Below are positions 31,704-46,900 of a stretch of 64,000 nt of DNA, piece by piece; within the stretch, counting starts at the first letter, position 1, and every line of letters starts with the position of its first letter. The stretch is from contig NW_003546286.1 of assembly GCF_000090795.2 (NCBI RefSeq), forward strand, positions 222,541 through 286,540. Direction: 5' to 3'. The stretch is from Amphimedon queenslandica (Eukaryota > Porifera > Demospongiae > Haplosclerida > Niphatidae). The notes under the pieces are model-generated. The model was not told the DNA's origin, searched no databases, and saw only the letters and a list, made by a program, of their open reading frames with translations. Both the position numbers and the translations under genes were made by a program.

Positions 31704-34700
31704 TTAAATGAAAGAAAATCTTTCATCATCTTCATCATCATCAGCAACAGACCTCCTCGAAGGTGAAAGACCAACTGCTTGATCAAGGAGATCGTCATCA
31801 GTCATTTGACGGGTTCCCTTTAGCTTAGTGACATTCTTTGGCGGAACAATAAGATTCTCTGTACTGCTCCAAGGCTCATCATCGTCATCTAATAATTCAA
31901 GATTGACCTCCTACATAAAAAATAGAATTTCATCATGCGACAGTTGCAAGATCATCATATTAAATGATAATCATCTCTTAATCTTATTAGTAGACTGGTG
32001 ACTTCACCATATACACATAGTACATTTACGTTATTATTGGTCCTTACAGTGGCTTCATAAGACCATTCATAATGTAGCACATGCTATACTGAGTCTATTT
32101 AGATCTAGTATGGACTCACCTGATCTTCATACATTGGATTGGGTTTAACTACAGTAGGTTTAGTGTTGACTGATCTGTATCAAAAATATCATTTATTATT
32201 ATTATTGGTTATTATTTGTACTTACGATATACTAGAAATGTCATCTCTTCCTGGCAGCATGACAGGTGATATCCACAATGGATTATTAGTAGTATTGTAC
32301 TCACTACAATATCGAATTTTAAAATATATATATTTAATAAACTTGAGACACTTACGCTGTGCTTCTTGTCAATGAGAAATCATCTGCATAAAAAAAATTA
32401 GAAATTAGTATCATTTTACTTGAATATACTTACCATTGAGTTCACTCTTTTCTTCTTTTAGCTTCCTACGCCTAATGTCAAGAGAATAGAAAATCACTAC
32501 ATTATTACACGAATAATAATAACGCTTTTAATACTTTTGGACCAACTTTTAAAATTTCCAAAAATCTATTTCGTAATTGAAATCAGCTCAAACATAGGAT
32601 AAGAACGACTTTTATAAAGAAACCTCTACTATAGTACAGGGTATTTCAGCAAAAAATTGTCAGTTCATGAAGCATAGCGCTGTTTTGCTTCGTGGGAAAC
32701 CTTGCTGACAAAAATTACTATTACGCTTGTGTATATTTAGTACTACTATCAGGGTGTGGAGTGAAAAATTATCAGTTTCATCAATTATTATTATTATTTA
32801 TTGGCTAAACAGTAGTGACAGTGTGGGAGATTGCTATCTAATTAGTAAAATTACGGTCAACCACAATGTCAAATAAAAAAACTGAATCCAACCAATTCTT
32901 ACTAACGGAGTCAAAGAGTACTCTACGGTTGGTCACCCACCTTCTCTTTTCGCTGATTAGAAAAACACAGAAAGCACAGCAGAGCAAGAGTATGACAGAG
33001 CCCATTGCAGCTATTATCAGTATAATAAGCCAGAGATCATAGCCTGTAGTGGTTACTAGAGGTGGTGCTGGTACCTATATATACATATTAAGGGAAAAAA
33101 GAATAAAAATTAAAGGTTATTCAATGTATTCACTCACAGTAATGACAGGAGTCCCATTAATTCCAGGTAGGGACACATTTGTTCCAGGCTGATTAAAAAT
33201 TCTGCATGTACAGAAATAGATATGATGTTAATAGATATTAAAGTATTAATAGGTATTAATAATACTCACTCTATTATTTCTGAACCAGGAGAAGGTGTAT
33301 CTGTATTCGAATCGATAACAATGAAGACTATATCAGTTCTACAAAAAAAACATTAAGGACATAGTGCTATCACATATTGAATATTACACTACATTATACA
33401 TGTAGTATGCATGTATGTGTGTATGCATAGTGTAATATGTATGGATGCTATCGTTTATAGTATATACTGTACTTTGAGTAATCAACTTGTCCCGTGACTG
33501 TATTAATGCTTGGACGAACATCAGTAATTACTACTTGACCACCAGTTGCATTTTGTATAATCCTAATGTATAGAATGAAATCATTAAAGTAGAGTCCTGC
33601 CCTCTTTTTACTAGTCATTTGGATAGGCATACCTTCGATATTCAGCAAGGTTTTGTAGTACGTAAGAAACAGTTTGGTTAACTTGTAATATAATACTGTT
33701 GTCTCGATAGTCGTACACATAAAACTATAAAAATAAACACTTCTTGTCAAATACAATCAAGTCTCTATTCAAGTCTAACCAATATTGATATCGAATTAGT
33801 GTTGAATGGTAGTCTTCCTTCATTGTCATATGCTTCAACAGTTGCTGTGTATCGGCGTCCTGCTTCATTGAAGAATGACCCAGCTGTATTGATCACACCA
33901 ATTTCTCTGTCGATAGTGACAGCTGCTCCATGTCCTTCTATTCTATACCAAACTTTTGCAAAGTCTCCAACATCAGCATCACTGGTCTAATAATAACAAG
34001 AAAAGAAATATTTTGATGTTAAAAATTTAATCGAAATTAACTTAATTTTTATATGGCATAAGGGCATTGACTAAAGCAGTTGGGAATATATTTTGACAAA
34101 ATTTAATAATGATTATTACCTGAATGGTTAATAGTCTAGTTCCTATAGCTGCATTATCATCAATGCCTGTAAAGGAAAGAATGAATTAATGAATGTCATT
34201 GCATCATGAATAATGACTTACCAACTTTAGTCTCAAAGCTTATAAATTGAGGTGCATTATCATTGACATCAAGTATAGTAATAGTCAGTACCTGTGTCGG
34301 TAGATTTAGATCTAAAATAAGGAAAGAAAAGAGAGGGAGAACAAGAGAAATAGTGTCACATGCTATTTTTGAGTCTTAATTTTTTGTATTTCACCTGTAA
34401 CAGTCTTGTTCTAAAGAAAAATTAACAATAATAACAATGATAATAATAATTATTATTTGACTTACACTTTTATCAGTTGACATTGAGTTGCTTACAGTCA
34501 CTCTTAGTGTGTGAGTATCCTCAATCTCTCTATCCTACAATAATCAATGGAATAGCCAATGACAATACAACCCAATGCAACTAGTAACAAAACTTTTCAA
34601 TGGAGTTTTCAAATTGTATTGTTTTATATTAAAAGTGGTATTTTTGTAAGCATTTAGGATTTCACTTACTAACGATCTGTGATTGTATACATTGCCATTA

Positions 34701-34898
34701 CGCGACACACAAAAAGCTCCAACACAATTAGGAACGGCGTAGCCATCATCTGATACAGCATAAAAGTATAACTTATTAGCATCACTTGCATCAATGTCAG
34801 TTCCATTCAAGTGAGTAAAAGGATTATTAGGGCCAGTGACCTGATCCTCAAACAAGTCATAATTTGAATACTAAAAAATATAACAACAACAACAAATA

Positions 34899-34933
<35 letters not shown>

Positions 34934-37900
34934 AGCAATAATAACAGTGCTGAACTAACACTGTATGAATATACAATAATAGTTTTGATTGAAGATGTGA
35001 GATAGCTTACAATTGGTGTCTTGAAAGTTGGTATATGGTCATTGATATCAGTAACATGTACTGTAAAACTGAAGCTGTCTTGGAACTGTGGGTTTCCTCC
35101 ATCTTTTACTACCCCTGTAACCTAATATACAAATACACACACACCCATTAACTCAATTAGACACTATCAAACGTACGCATACTCTTGTACAATTACACTT
35201 TATGTCTTACCTCATATATGATGGTAGATTCATAGTCTAGACTCCCAACCAGTATTATATCACCAGTCACACTGTCAATAGCAAACAGTGGAGGGTCTCC
35301 ATATGTTGAAAAACCATTACTGAACTCATAGCTCAACACTCCACCAAGGCCAGTATCAGGGTCAGTAGCATTCACATCCAGTATAAAATGCCCATGTGTT
35401 GCATTCTGTAAATATATATACATAATGAAGACATTGAAAAGATCAGTAATGTCCTGACCTCAGGTATGTAATAGTCTTTGACAATAATAGGTGGATCAAT
35501 GGTTGGTGGGTTGTCATTAATATCGGTAACATTGACCCTCACACTGGCAGTCGCTGATAGAGGTGGTACCCCATGATCAGTCACTGTTATTATTATCTCA
35601 TATTGGTTAGGTGGTGTCTCATAGTCCAAGCCATCAGTCAATGTAATCAGACCGGTAACTGGATCAATTGAAAACTTGTTACCATCTGCAATGACAGAAA
35701 ACAACAGCCATACAAGTATAAGAATAATAATAACATCAAAAATACTATATATTTGTTCTAAATTGCCTATCAATATTACTACAACAGCAATTAGTAGGTA
35801 CTTTGTGATTTGATAGCATAAGATACTTGAGCGTTGCTCCCAGTGTCAGCATCAGTTGCAACAAGCTGTCCAAGGATAGCACCAACTGTCTCTGACTCCA
35901 ATAGTGAAATGTCAAGGAAGTTAACATCTAATACTGGAGGATTGTCATTCGCATCAGTAATAGTAATGGTAACCTAAGAGGAGAGAGAGAGAGGCCAGAA
36001 AAGAGAAAGGTATTTTAAAAGTATGCCATGTAGAGGTAACACTTACCAATGCAGTATCATTAAATGCAGGGTTGTGAATGTCCTCAGCTACTACAGTAAG
36101 AGTGAATGTGTTATTCCCACTCTCATAGTCAAAGAAGCTCCCATTCTTTACAAAAAGACTATTTGAGCTCTCATTGAAATAGAATGCATCCAACTCATTT
36201 CCACTGACAATTCTAATGACTGCCTCATCATAAGGTGGGCTATCAAGATCAGTGACTTCAAAAGTAGCTATAAACTGTCCATCTTGCTGATTCTCCATTA
36301 TGGATACAGGGTCGACACTGGACTGTGTGAAACTTGGGCCATTATCATTGACGTCCAGTATGCATATATTGATGCTTGTTTCATTGAAGAAAGAAGGTGT
36401 ACCAAGATCTTGAACACGAATAGTTAGAGTGAAATCAGTGACACCATCCTCATAGTCCAACTGATTTAGAACCTTTAAACTACCATCTAGGGCTAAAGTA
36501 TATACATGTAATAGTGGTTGGTATTGTTACTAATTCAATTTACCTTCAATAGAAAATGCATCACCATCATTCCCATCAGTGATTTGAAAGAACACTTTAC
36601 TGTTTATGCCAATGTCGATATCATGAGCAGTGTATGTGCCAATCTAAAATGAAGATAATAATAGTCAGAACAATCTCATTAGAACACACAATATCTAGAA
36701 TTTATACTTAGCTTTAGTACATTCTAAAGATGTACATATGCCAGTCTTACCACAAGTCCAGTAGGTGAGTTCTCATAGATACAAGTATCATTAAGGGTGT
36801 GTGTAAAGTATGGAGTGTTGTCATTAACATCAGTCAGAATGAATGTTATGCTGGCATTACTATTCCTTTGTACATTATCAGCATTATATACCTACAGTAT
36901 AATAATGAAGAGAGAGACAGAGACAGAGACAGAGACAGAGACAGAGACAGACAGACAGAGACAGAGAGAGAGACAGACAGACAGACAGAGAGAGAGGCAG
37001 AGAGAGAGGCAGAGAGAGAGGGGAGAGAGGGAGGAAGAGGGGATTAAAGAGATTAATTTTGATAGTAAAGCTATACAAATACAATGTACATGTACATACA
37101 ATAATTGTCCCTCTGTTCAAAACCGCAACCACCTAATGCTACTAATCAATACATTTCACTTCAGCAATAGTAAACAATGGGGGATTGATTACTACAAATG
37201 ACAAACAATGTACTTGTACAATGAACCATGTACATGTACATGTATTTATAATGTATAATGTAGTACTAGCTCACTTGAATTATGATAGTATAACTGGAGA
37301 AAGTTTCTCTATCAAAATCCTCAGGACCACCTTCAGTTTGTAACAAGCCAGTATTGTGACCAATCTTGAATAATGATCCTAATTAAAATATAGACAAACC
37401 ACATAAACATTAGTCAGCATCAAAAAACTGATTATATAATTTGCGGTTACAAACAACAAAGCGTATAGCCAGTATTTTTATCTTACTAGGATCATTTATG
37501 ATATTAAACAAGTTAACATTGCCAACATCAACATCGGATGCTTGTATGGTAGCTATTGTAGTATTACGGGATACTCCTTCTGATATTGTGTACTCCTGAT
37601 CAAATGTATTGTGTAGAAATTGAGGATCATTATCATTGACATCGTTAACATTGACCAGTATCTAGTAGAAGTTAGACATGACTCACTAAATGTGTACATG
37701 CATAGATATTATGGTACATTTGTATAATAATAAATTAAACACTTGTGCTAATAATAATTAACACTAAATGTCTGCTAGTGTAAATAGAAGGGAAGAGAGA
37801 GAGAGAGGGAGTGAAATAGTGAAATGAGACAAAAGAAAGAGCAAGAGGATTCCATAAGTGGATTACTGTAGTGTAATTTGTGTGTTGGAAGCCACTTTGA

Positions 37901-40900
37901 CCCATGTCCTGTGCGATCACAGTGAGAATATGAAGCGATTGATCTTCCCGATCCAAAGGCGATAATGTAGAGAGGACACCCTAGAAATGACATTGTGGTC
38001 AGTATGTGATACAACAGACAGTGTGCATGTGCCAGTGACGTACTGTATTACTATTGATAGCAAATAATCCATTATCATTGGGATCAGTGATGAGTGTGTA
38101 CGAGACAACGGAATTGGATCCTTCATCAGGATCTGTGGCTGAAATAACGCCTAACACGTGACCTAATATAATAATAACAATAACAATAATATTAGTCAAT
38201 GTATTGTTATATACATGCACATGTACATGTACTTTTACCTGGGTTTCCCACAAAACATGTGTTATGTGAGTTACATGTACATGTATGGAGCAACTTTTAA
38301 AATTTGCAAAAAAATTAATTTTGATTGAAATCAGCTCAAACTTGCTACACAACATCAGGACATGTATATGCATCAGAAAAAATTATCAAAATGAAGAATT
38401 TTCGCCTAGTTATTTTTGGCAAAATTTGACAAAACACCAGTTCAGGTTGTTTTGTCAAATTTCTGAGCTTTCTAAAAATCGACTGACAAGAAGCTGAGCA
38501 CTATGCTAAAATCCTGTGGAAACCCTGCATGACTGTTACATAACAACAACGGTAGCATCATGATCAGCTACAAAAGATGATTATAAACTTACAACAAAGA
38601 CTGGCATAATTAGGTTATCATACCCACACAAACTGTACACATCAACTTACCAGTAACCGCAAACACCCGAAATCAACTCAATTAGATAAATGTATACAAT
38701 ACATGTACAAGGAGTGTGCATATAGGGAAAATGCATAATGTGCTAAACTGATAATTTATACCTGCAGGTGTGTTTTCATTGATGGAGAAATTGTAAAAGG
38801 ACTGACTGAACTGTGGGCTTTGGTTCTGATCAGTGATACATATATCCACAGTAGCATTATCATTAAGCAATGGCTCGTCTGGATTCCTGGCCTCTATGAG
38901 CAGGTCATAGCAACCTTTGCTTGTCTCTGAGAGGTAGGATTTAGTGAGTATAAGACCAGACGTGGAATCAATCTTGAAGAGATCATGACCAAGACCGGGA
39001 CTGGAGCTTAACAAGTGATAAGTAATGACAGCATAAGGGGCTATCAAGGAATAATAAATGAGAGAATTAAGTGTCATTCTTCTTATACTAATGTACACAA
39101 AATCTATCTGCCTTAAAACACTAGTACACAACATTGTATTTAAATACTGTATCATTGCAATGATATGCTAACCTGTATCAGCATCAGTGGCAGAGACCAG
39201 TAACAATGGAACATTGGACTGTGTGAACTCTGACACATTAGTAGAATATGCTCTGTTATCAAAGACAGGAGGTTGATCATTAGCATCGGTGACACTCAGT
39301 CTGATACTCAGTGTATCCTGAGCCTGGAGTGATGGGCTACCTCTATCCCTCACGTATATAAGAGCAGTATACAGGGTCTTAGACTCATAGTCTAAGGGAC
39401 TAATGAGAGTCAGTATGCCAGTGTAATTATCAAAAGAGAAGACAGGACTGGAGTTGGCTGATAAGAAGAAATTAAACTGAGCGTTGAGGCCAAGATCAGC
39501 ATCAGTGACTACATTAGGAGTCCACAGTCCAGGAGTCAATGGAAGAATGACAGGGTAGGGTGAGTTCTCTTGTTTAGTGAATGAGGCAGGAGCATGAGTG
39601 AAGACTGGTGTATTATCATTGACGTCACTGACTGAGATGTGGAATGAAACATGAGTCGAATATGATGGATTGCCCCCGTCATTGACTCTAACTGTTACGA
39701 TGAAATCGGATCGTCTCTCAATGTGTATAAGGGTCTGAGAGAGGGTAACGCTTCCATTGTTTGGATCAACTTGAAAGTATCCCTCTCCGCCGGTCAGACT
39801 GAAAACCAACTGAGAGTTGACACCCTCGTCTTTATCGCTGGCAGTTATCTGAGCAATGTCTCCTCCTACTGTGTAGTTCTCTGGTATAGTGACAGCTAGA
39901 GCTAATGGGTCCTCATTAATGATTGGTGGATTGTCATTGATGTCAGTCACAGTAATCAGTAATAGACCGGTCGTCTCACGACCGCCTCCATCCCTTGCAT
40001 GGACCGTCAGGTTATAAGAGGAAATAGTCTCACGATCCAAGACCCCGACTTCAGAGGTATAAACAAAACCTGTGTTTGGGTCAATTCTAAACGGATAGCC
40101 AGCTTCAATGTCATAAGTAATGGCAGCATTTGAGCCAATGTCTCTATCAGTGGCATATACCGATGGACTCTATATTATAATGATACACAGTGATCACAAT
40201 GATTGCTATAATGTATCTAAGAAGGCTTACCACAGCAATGAATGTGTTATTATCAGCATTCTCTGGTATAGTCCCTCTGTGTACAGTGTGCAAGAATTGT
40301 GGAGTGTTGTCATTGATATCACTGATGTGTATCACAAATTCAGAAACAGCCTAAAGGATGAATCAGAGTAAACTCATAAATTAAGTGTTAAAGAGTAACT
40401 CACTGATCTCTGATATGATGTCGGGAATGCTCCATCAGTTGCTGTTATTATTAAACGATAAAATGAAAGAGTTTCTCTATCGATGACGCTAGCATCTAGG
40501 ACTCTCACATCTCCCAACTATAAAATATCAATAATAAATAAAAATAATCAGCAATTCACTCACCGAAGGAGTCTTTATATAGAAAGCGTTGTTAACATTA
40601 CCGCCAACAATGGCGTAAGTGATGGCTCCATTCGTACCGCTGTCAGCATCAGTGGCATTGACCACCTCAAGCAGCTCATCGTTAGTCGATCCTTCTGATA
40701 TTGTCACTTGATAAAAAGTAGGATTGAATATAGGACTGTTATCATTAACATCAGTAATCTCTACTGAGACTGGTACCTAACAACAAAAAACAATAGTTTA
40801 ATCCTGCCAATAATATATAACACAATGTATGGAATAATTGACATAAAGATGATACAAACTAATGTATTATAGTATTGGCTTACAGTGTCATTGTGTCCAG

Positions 40901-43900
40901 CACTGTCATAGGCTGTGACATAGAATGTGATCACATAGAGACTATTTGGTGGTCCGTTCTCTTTATCAATATCACCGGATACCACTATTTTACCAATAGT
41001 ATCATCAGGGATACTAAAAAGACCTAGAGTATAAGAAACATTCATAAATAAAGTTTTAATGTGCTTCAAAATAATGCCATTACCATCAGGATCACCGGAG
41101 GTCTTTGAGTATGTAAGTACAGCATTTGAACCATAATCAGCATCAGTGGCAGATATAATGTCAACTACTGTACCAATAGGTACACCCTCAGGTACACCAG
41201 TACTGATCAATGAGGTAGAGAACATTGGGCCATTATCATTGATATCAGTAATGTATATGGTCACCTACAGTAATAGGAAAATACTTATACGTGTCGTGCA
41301 TATGTACATGTAGTACATACAAATGTGGTGTCATTTTACCACTGCAATGTCATAAAATTAAATTATTTTTGTGGTCTAGAGTTTAAATTGATATTCTCAG
41401 AATTATACCACCAAATAGAAGACTATAAAATCTGAAGGGCCCACAACTGAAGCTCCAATACTTATACAATAATCCAATATCAAAGCTATCAATTATTATT
41501 ATTAGTAAATAATAATAAATTATTTTTGGTAAATCGTACTTCAGCTTCGTCATTGTACGTTCCATCAGTGACTTGTATTTCAAATGTAATGACAGCTCTA
41601 CCAAATGCATCAATGACATTATCAGTGTCCTCCCTATCTATGTGTGTACCCGATGGTACATATATGTCACCCTAAAAATACAAAAAATAAAGTAAAAAAA
41701 AAACTATAATGATGACTAACAGTATTAGGATCAACGTTGAATAGACCAAGTGTCTTTAATGGATCAACTACACTGTATTGGAATGAGGTGGATACAGTGT
41801 CAACATCAGACACGTTTATTCCTGTTATTAAGACTTGGTCAGATTGTGTGAGTGTGGTTCCATAGTTCTCAGTGATGGTGTGGTCAAAGAAAGAGGCAGA
41901 TAATACTGGAGGGTTGTCATTCACATCTGTTATAGTAACTGTTACTGTGGCTGTATCCTAAACCGAACAGAAAATGAGAAAAGGAAGAGAGAGAGAGAGA
42001 GAGAGGAAAAGAAACAAGTAGCTCAAAAAATAGTTGGAAACAGAAACAATGAAGATATAATAACAGAGGGAAAGCGTGCAATGGATATACATATGTAAGT
42101 CTCTTACAGTTAATCTCATTGGGTTGGTTCCTTTGTCCCTGGCAACAATGATTACTGTGTATAATCTATCAGTCGAGTCCTCGTAATCAAAACCAACCGA
42201 GCCGGTCTGTAGCACACCAGTCGTTTGATCAATCTGAAACTTTGCATTACCGCCAGGACTGATGAATGTAGGAGATACTAAAAACAACAAAACATGAAAT
42301 TTTAATGGCTATTGATCCAATAGCTAACTGCTTTCAATGAAGTACTCGATTTCAGCATTGACTCCAATATCGTAATTATCAACTGCAGTTACTGTTAATA
42401 GACTCACTGCTCCTGATGTATCCTTTAAAGATTGATTGATTAATGTCAACAGTCACAAACATTCTTAATTTTAATGCACTTACTTCAGGAATGGTTACAA
42501 ACAAGTTTGTATTATTAACAAATACAGGTGGATGATCATTAATATCAGTTACAGCAATATTAATGTATGTGGAGCTATAGCAAAATAATAATCATTATTA
42601 TTATTATCTATTATTATGCGTTACTTTGTTCTGGCAGTGGAAGGATCAGGAGGTTGATCGCTTGCTATAAGAGTAATTGAAAAGGAACTGATAGTCTCTC
42701 TGTCAGGTGGAGTGTGCATAAACACAGTACCAGTAACAGGATTAATAGTGAAATTACCATAAGACTAATGATATACAAAATATAAATTATAGTGTTAAAG
42801 TAGGCGTCATTCTTACAGGATTGACCATATCATAAGTGACCGATCCATCCGAAGCTCCATCAGGATCTGTTGCTAGTATTGTTGTTATAATTTGTGGAGG
42901 TCCTCCTTCAGAGACAGTTATAGTAGGATGGCCTATACAAAATAAATAAATAAATAGATAAATAAATAAAGGAGTGTATCACAATAATCAATTAATCTTA
43001 CTGCTAATTAATGATTTTTATTTTAGTGGTTCATTCACTGACCTAGCGGTTGTGTGATGTATGGTGTATTGTCATTGACGTCCAGTACTGTTACCATTAC
43101 CATTGCTGTTGAACTGAAAACCCTATCTCCTTGGTCGTGCCTATCAATGGCTCTTACCTAATGTGCAATAATTATTATTATTAGCAAATCAACAAGGGAC
43201 AGATCTCATTGGGAATTAGCTATCATATAAAATAAATTATTGCAAAAAGGCATTTTCAAAAAGGCAACACAGCCCTCTTAATGAGTTAACATTTTAACCT
43301 CATGACGATTGCTTGAAATAAAAAAAGTAGACATTATTTTATTATTAAGATACTAATGTAATTCTCAGCTCAAACACACATACTTTGATGGCAATAGGGT
43401 TAGGTGCTAATGTCTCCCAATCCAGTGAATGAGCTAAAGTGAATACTCCAGTATTCTCATCAAGACTGAATGCTCCATTCACATTCCCACTGATGATGCT
43501 ATAAGTAGGCGGATCATTGAGTCCAGTATCACCACTCTCTGTGGCTAGGACAGTTATACCAATCTCACTACCAATCGTGTGATTCTCATATACTGTTGAG
43601 TTATAAGTGGCTTGAGTGAACACGGGAGGATGTTCATTAATGTCCTGTGTAAGAAAAAGGATTGAGGTCAATTAAATAAGTGTTAAATGAATCTTAATGC
43701 AATGTTCAATCTTATTTCTATTACATAAAACTGGCATTTCTAAGATTTATTGTATTTGTAATTTTTCATTTCATGAAAATAATAAGCTGTACTATATATA
43801 GTATAGGGACTTTCACCCAATTTTTGAGTAACTTTAAAAATTCGTAAAAAATCCGAATTCAATTGGAATCAGCTCAAACTTGCTACATGACATAAAAACA

Positions 43901-46900
43901 TGTATATGTATCAGAAAATATTATAAAAATAGAGAATTCTCTCCTAGTCATTTTTGGCAAAATTTGGCCAATGACCCTGTACAGGGACTTTTACCCGATT
44001 TTTGAGTAACTTTAAAAATTCATAAAAAATCTAAATTTAATCGGAATCAGCTCAAACTTGCTACGCAACATAAGAACATGTATATGCAGCAGAAAATATT
44101 ATAAAAATAGAGAATTCTCTTCTAGCCATTTTTGGCAAAATTCGGCCAATGACCCTGTACTATAGTACAGGGACTTTTACCCGATTTTTGAGTAACTTTA
44201 AAAATTCGTAAAAAATCTGAATTCAATCGGAATCAGCTCAAACTTGCTACGCAACATAAGAACATGTATATGCAGCAGAAAATATTATAAAAATAGAGAA
44301 TTCTCTCCTAGCCATTTTTGGCAAAATTCGGCCAATGACCCTGTACTACGATGGTTATTTGTCTCAACCTATGGAAATTACAATCATCATCAAAATAACA
44401 ACAAATACAGTCTGCTGATTTATTTTGTGGTCTCAAATTTTTGTTTTAGGGTTCTCATTAGAATTAATTTATTTTTGTGGTTTACAAAATTTTCATCAAT
44501 ACATTGTATTTAGTGGAATTAATTTTAGTACATGTAGATTTGAGCCTGCAAAAAATTAATTCCAGATGAAATAAGCCAGCTATACTGTATTCTATTATGA
44601 GATACAATGAAGTATAAAGTGCATCTTTGTGCAGACTTCTTTATTTCCTTGAGAAAGGTCAAGTCCTCAACTTATTCATCCTTTGAGAAAGGTTATTTTT
44701 ATTATTAAAGACTATCTTTACAGTCAAATGCCAAATCTTTATCATAGATTAGGCAGGTCAAGGTTGCTATAGAACTCTATACTTAATCAAATTAAGTTCA
44801 TATAAACAGTTCAGAACTCTATTTATCATACCAAGTTTGTCAAAACAGTAAAAAAAGGTGTGAAAAAAGGTGTCAAAAAAAGTGTCAAAAAAGGTGTCAA
44901 AAAAGGTGTGAAAAGGTGTTTAAAAAGGTATGAAAAAGGAGTTGAAAAAGATGTGAAAAAAGGTGTGAAAAAAGTGAGAAAAAAGATGAAAAAATAGTGA
45001 GGAAAAAGGTTTTAAAAAGGTGAAAAAAAGGTGTGAAAAAAGGTGTAAAAAGGTGTCAAAAAAGGTGTCAAAAAAGTAAAAAAAGGTATCAAAAAGGTGT
45101 GAAAAAAGGTGTAAAAAAGTGAGAAAAAGGTGTAAAAAAGGTGTGAAAAAAAGGTGAAAAAAAAGTGTTAAAAAGTGTCAAAAAAGGTGAGAAAAAAGGT
45201 GTGAAAAAAGGTAAGAAAAAAGGTGTTAAAAAAGGTGTGAAAAAAGGTGTAAAAAAGGTGTCAAAAAAGGTGTCAAAAAAGATGAGAAAAAAAGTGTTTA
45301 AAAAACGTGAGAAAAAAGATGTTAAAAAAGATGTGAAAAAAAGGTGAGAAAAAAAGTGTTAAAAAGATGTGAAAAAGGTGTTAAAAAAGGTGTCAAAAAG
45401 GTGTTTTAAAAGGTGTTAAAAAAGGTGTGAAAAAAGGTGTCAAAAAAGGTGTTAAAAAAGGTGTTAAAAAAGGTGAGAAAAAAGGTGTGAAAAAAAGTGA
45501 GAAAAAAGGTGTGAAAAAAGGTGAGAAAAAAGGTGTTAAAAGGTGTGAAAAAAATGTAAAAAAGGTGTCAAAAAAGATAAGAAAAAAGGTGTTAAAAAAG
45601 GTGAGAAAAAAGGTGTTAAAAAAGGTGTGAAAAAAGGTGAGAAAAAAGGTGTCAAAAAAGGTGAGAAAAAAGATGNNNNNNNNNNNNNNNNNNNNNNNNN
45701 NNNNNNNNNNNNNNNNNNNNNNNNNNNNNNNNNNNNNNNNNNNNNNNNNNNNNNNNNNNNNNNNNNNNNNNNNNNNNNNNNNNNNNNNNNNNNNNNNNNN
45801 NNNNNNNNNNNNNNNNNNNNNNNNNNNNNNNNNNNNNNNNNNNNNNNNNNNNNNNNNNNNNNNNNNNNNNNNNNNNNNNNNNNNNNNNNNNNNNNNNNNN
45901 NNNNNNNNNNNNNNNNNNNNNNNNNNNNNNNNNNNNNNNNNNNNNNNNNNNNNNNNNNNNNNNNNNNNNNNNNNNNNNNNNNNNNNNNNNNNNNNNNNNN
46001 NNNNNNNNNNNNNNNNNNNNNNNNNNNNNNNNNNNNNNNNNNNNNNNNNNNNNNNNNNNNNNNNNNNNNNNNNNNNNNNNNNNNNNNNNNNNNNNNNNNN
46101 NNNNNNNNNNNNNNNNNNNNNNNNNNNNNNNNNNNNNNNNNNNNNACCTGATTTTTGAGTAACTTTAAAAATTCATAAAAAATCTAAATTCAATCAGAAT
46201 CAACTCAAACTTGCTACATGACATAAAAACATGTATATGTATCAGAAAATAGTATTAAATAAAAAATTGTCTTCTAGTCATTTTTGGCAAAGTTTAGCCA
46301 ATGATCCTACCTTGGTCTAATTTTTGAATAACTTTTAAAATTTTTGATAAATCTAATTGTGATCAAAATCAGCTTATATTATAAAAATTGAGTACCCTCT
46401 TTTTTTCAAGACCATGTACAGGGAGTTTTGTTAAAATTTGCTGCAACATTGTGAAAATTTATATAAAATCCAATTTTGATCAAAACCAGCTCAAATTTCT
46501 AAGCATATCATAAAATTTAAATTCTTTTGAAGCAATTCTATCTGACACAAATGCAATTGTTAAGCTTGTTAGCTACTCACTTCAATCGTCACATTGACAA
46601 ATACAGTTGAGTTGAGTGGCCCTGGATTAGTTCCAGCATCAGAGGCAGTCACTTGGAGGATGATATTATGATATCCATACTCATGATTTATAGCAAGACA
46701 TGACATTTGACCATTGCCACTGTCTAGTATAAACTTAGTCTGAAGGCCAGCAATACTTGTATTAGGACTGGCACTGTGTACTATAAAACTATAAGATACT
46801 TGAGTATTGGGACCATCTTCATCAATCGTATCTTCAGCCTATGATGCATCGAGAGAAAGCCTACATTAATTAATACAGATGCTAGCTAGCTTACGTGGAC

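Noticed and set aside
36797-37201. Open frame with ETETET/RQRERQ runs
   Set aside because: Translation of a simple AGAGAC repeat inside a cadherin intron.
45165-45675. Lys-Gly-Val-rich open frames on +
   Set aside because: They are translations of the minisatellite, exist in several frames and run into undetermined bases.
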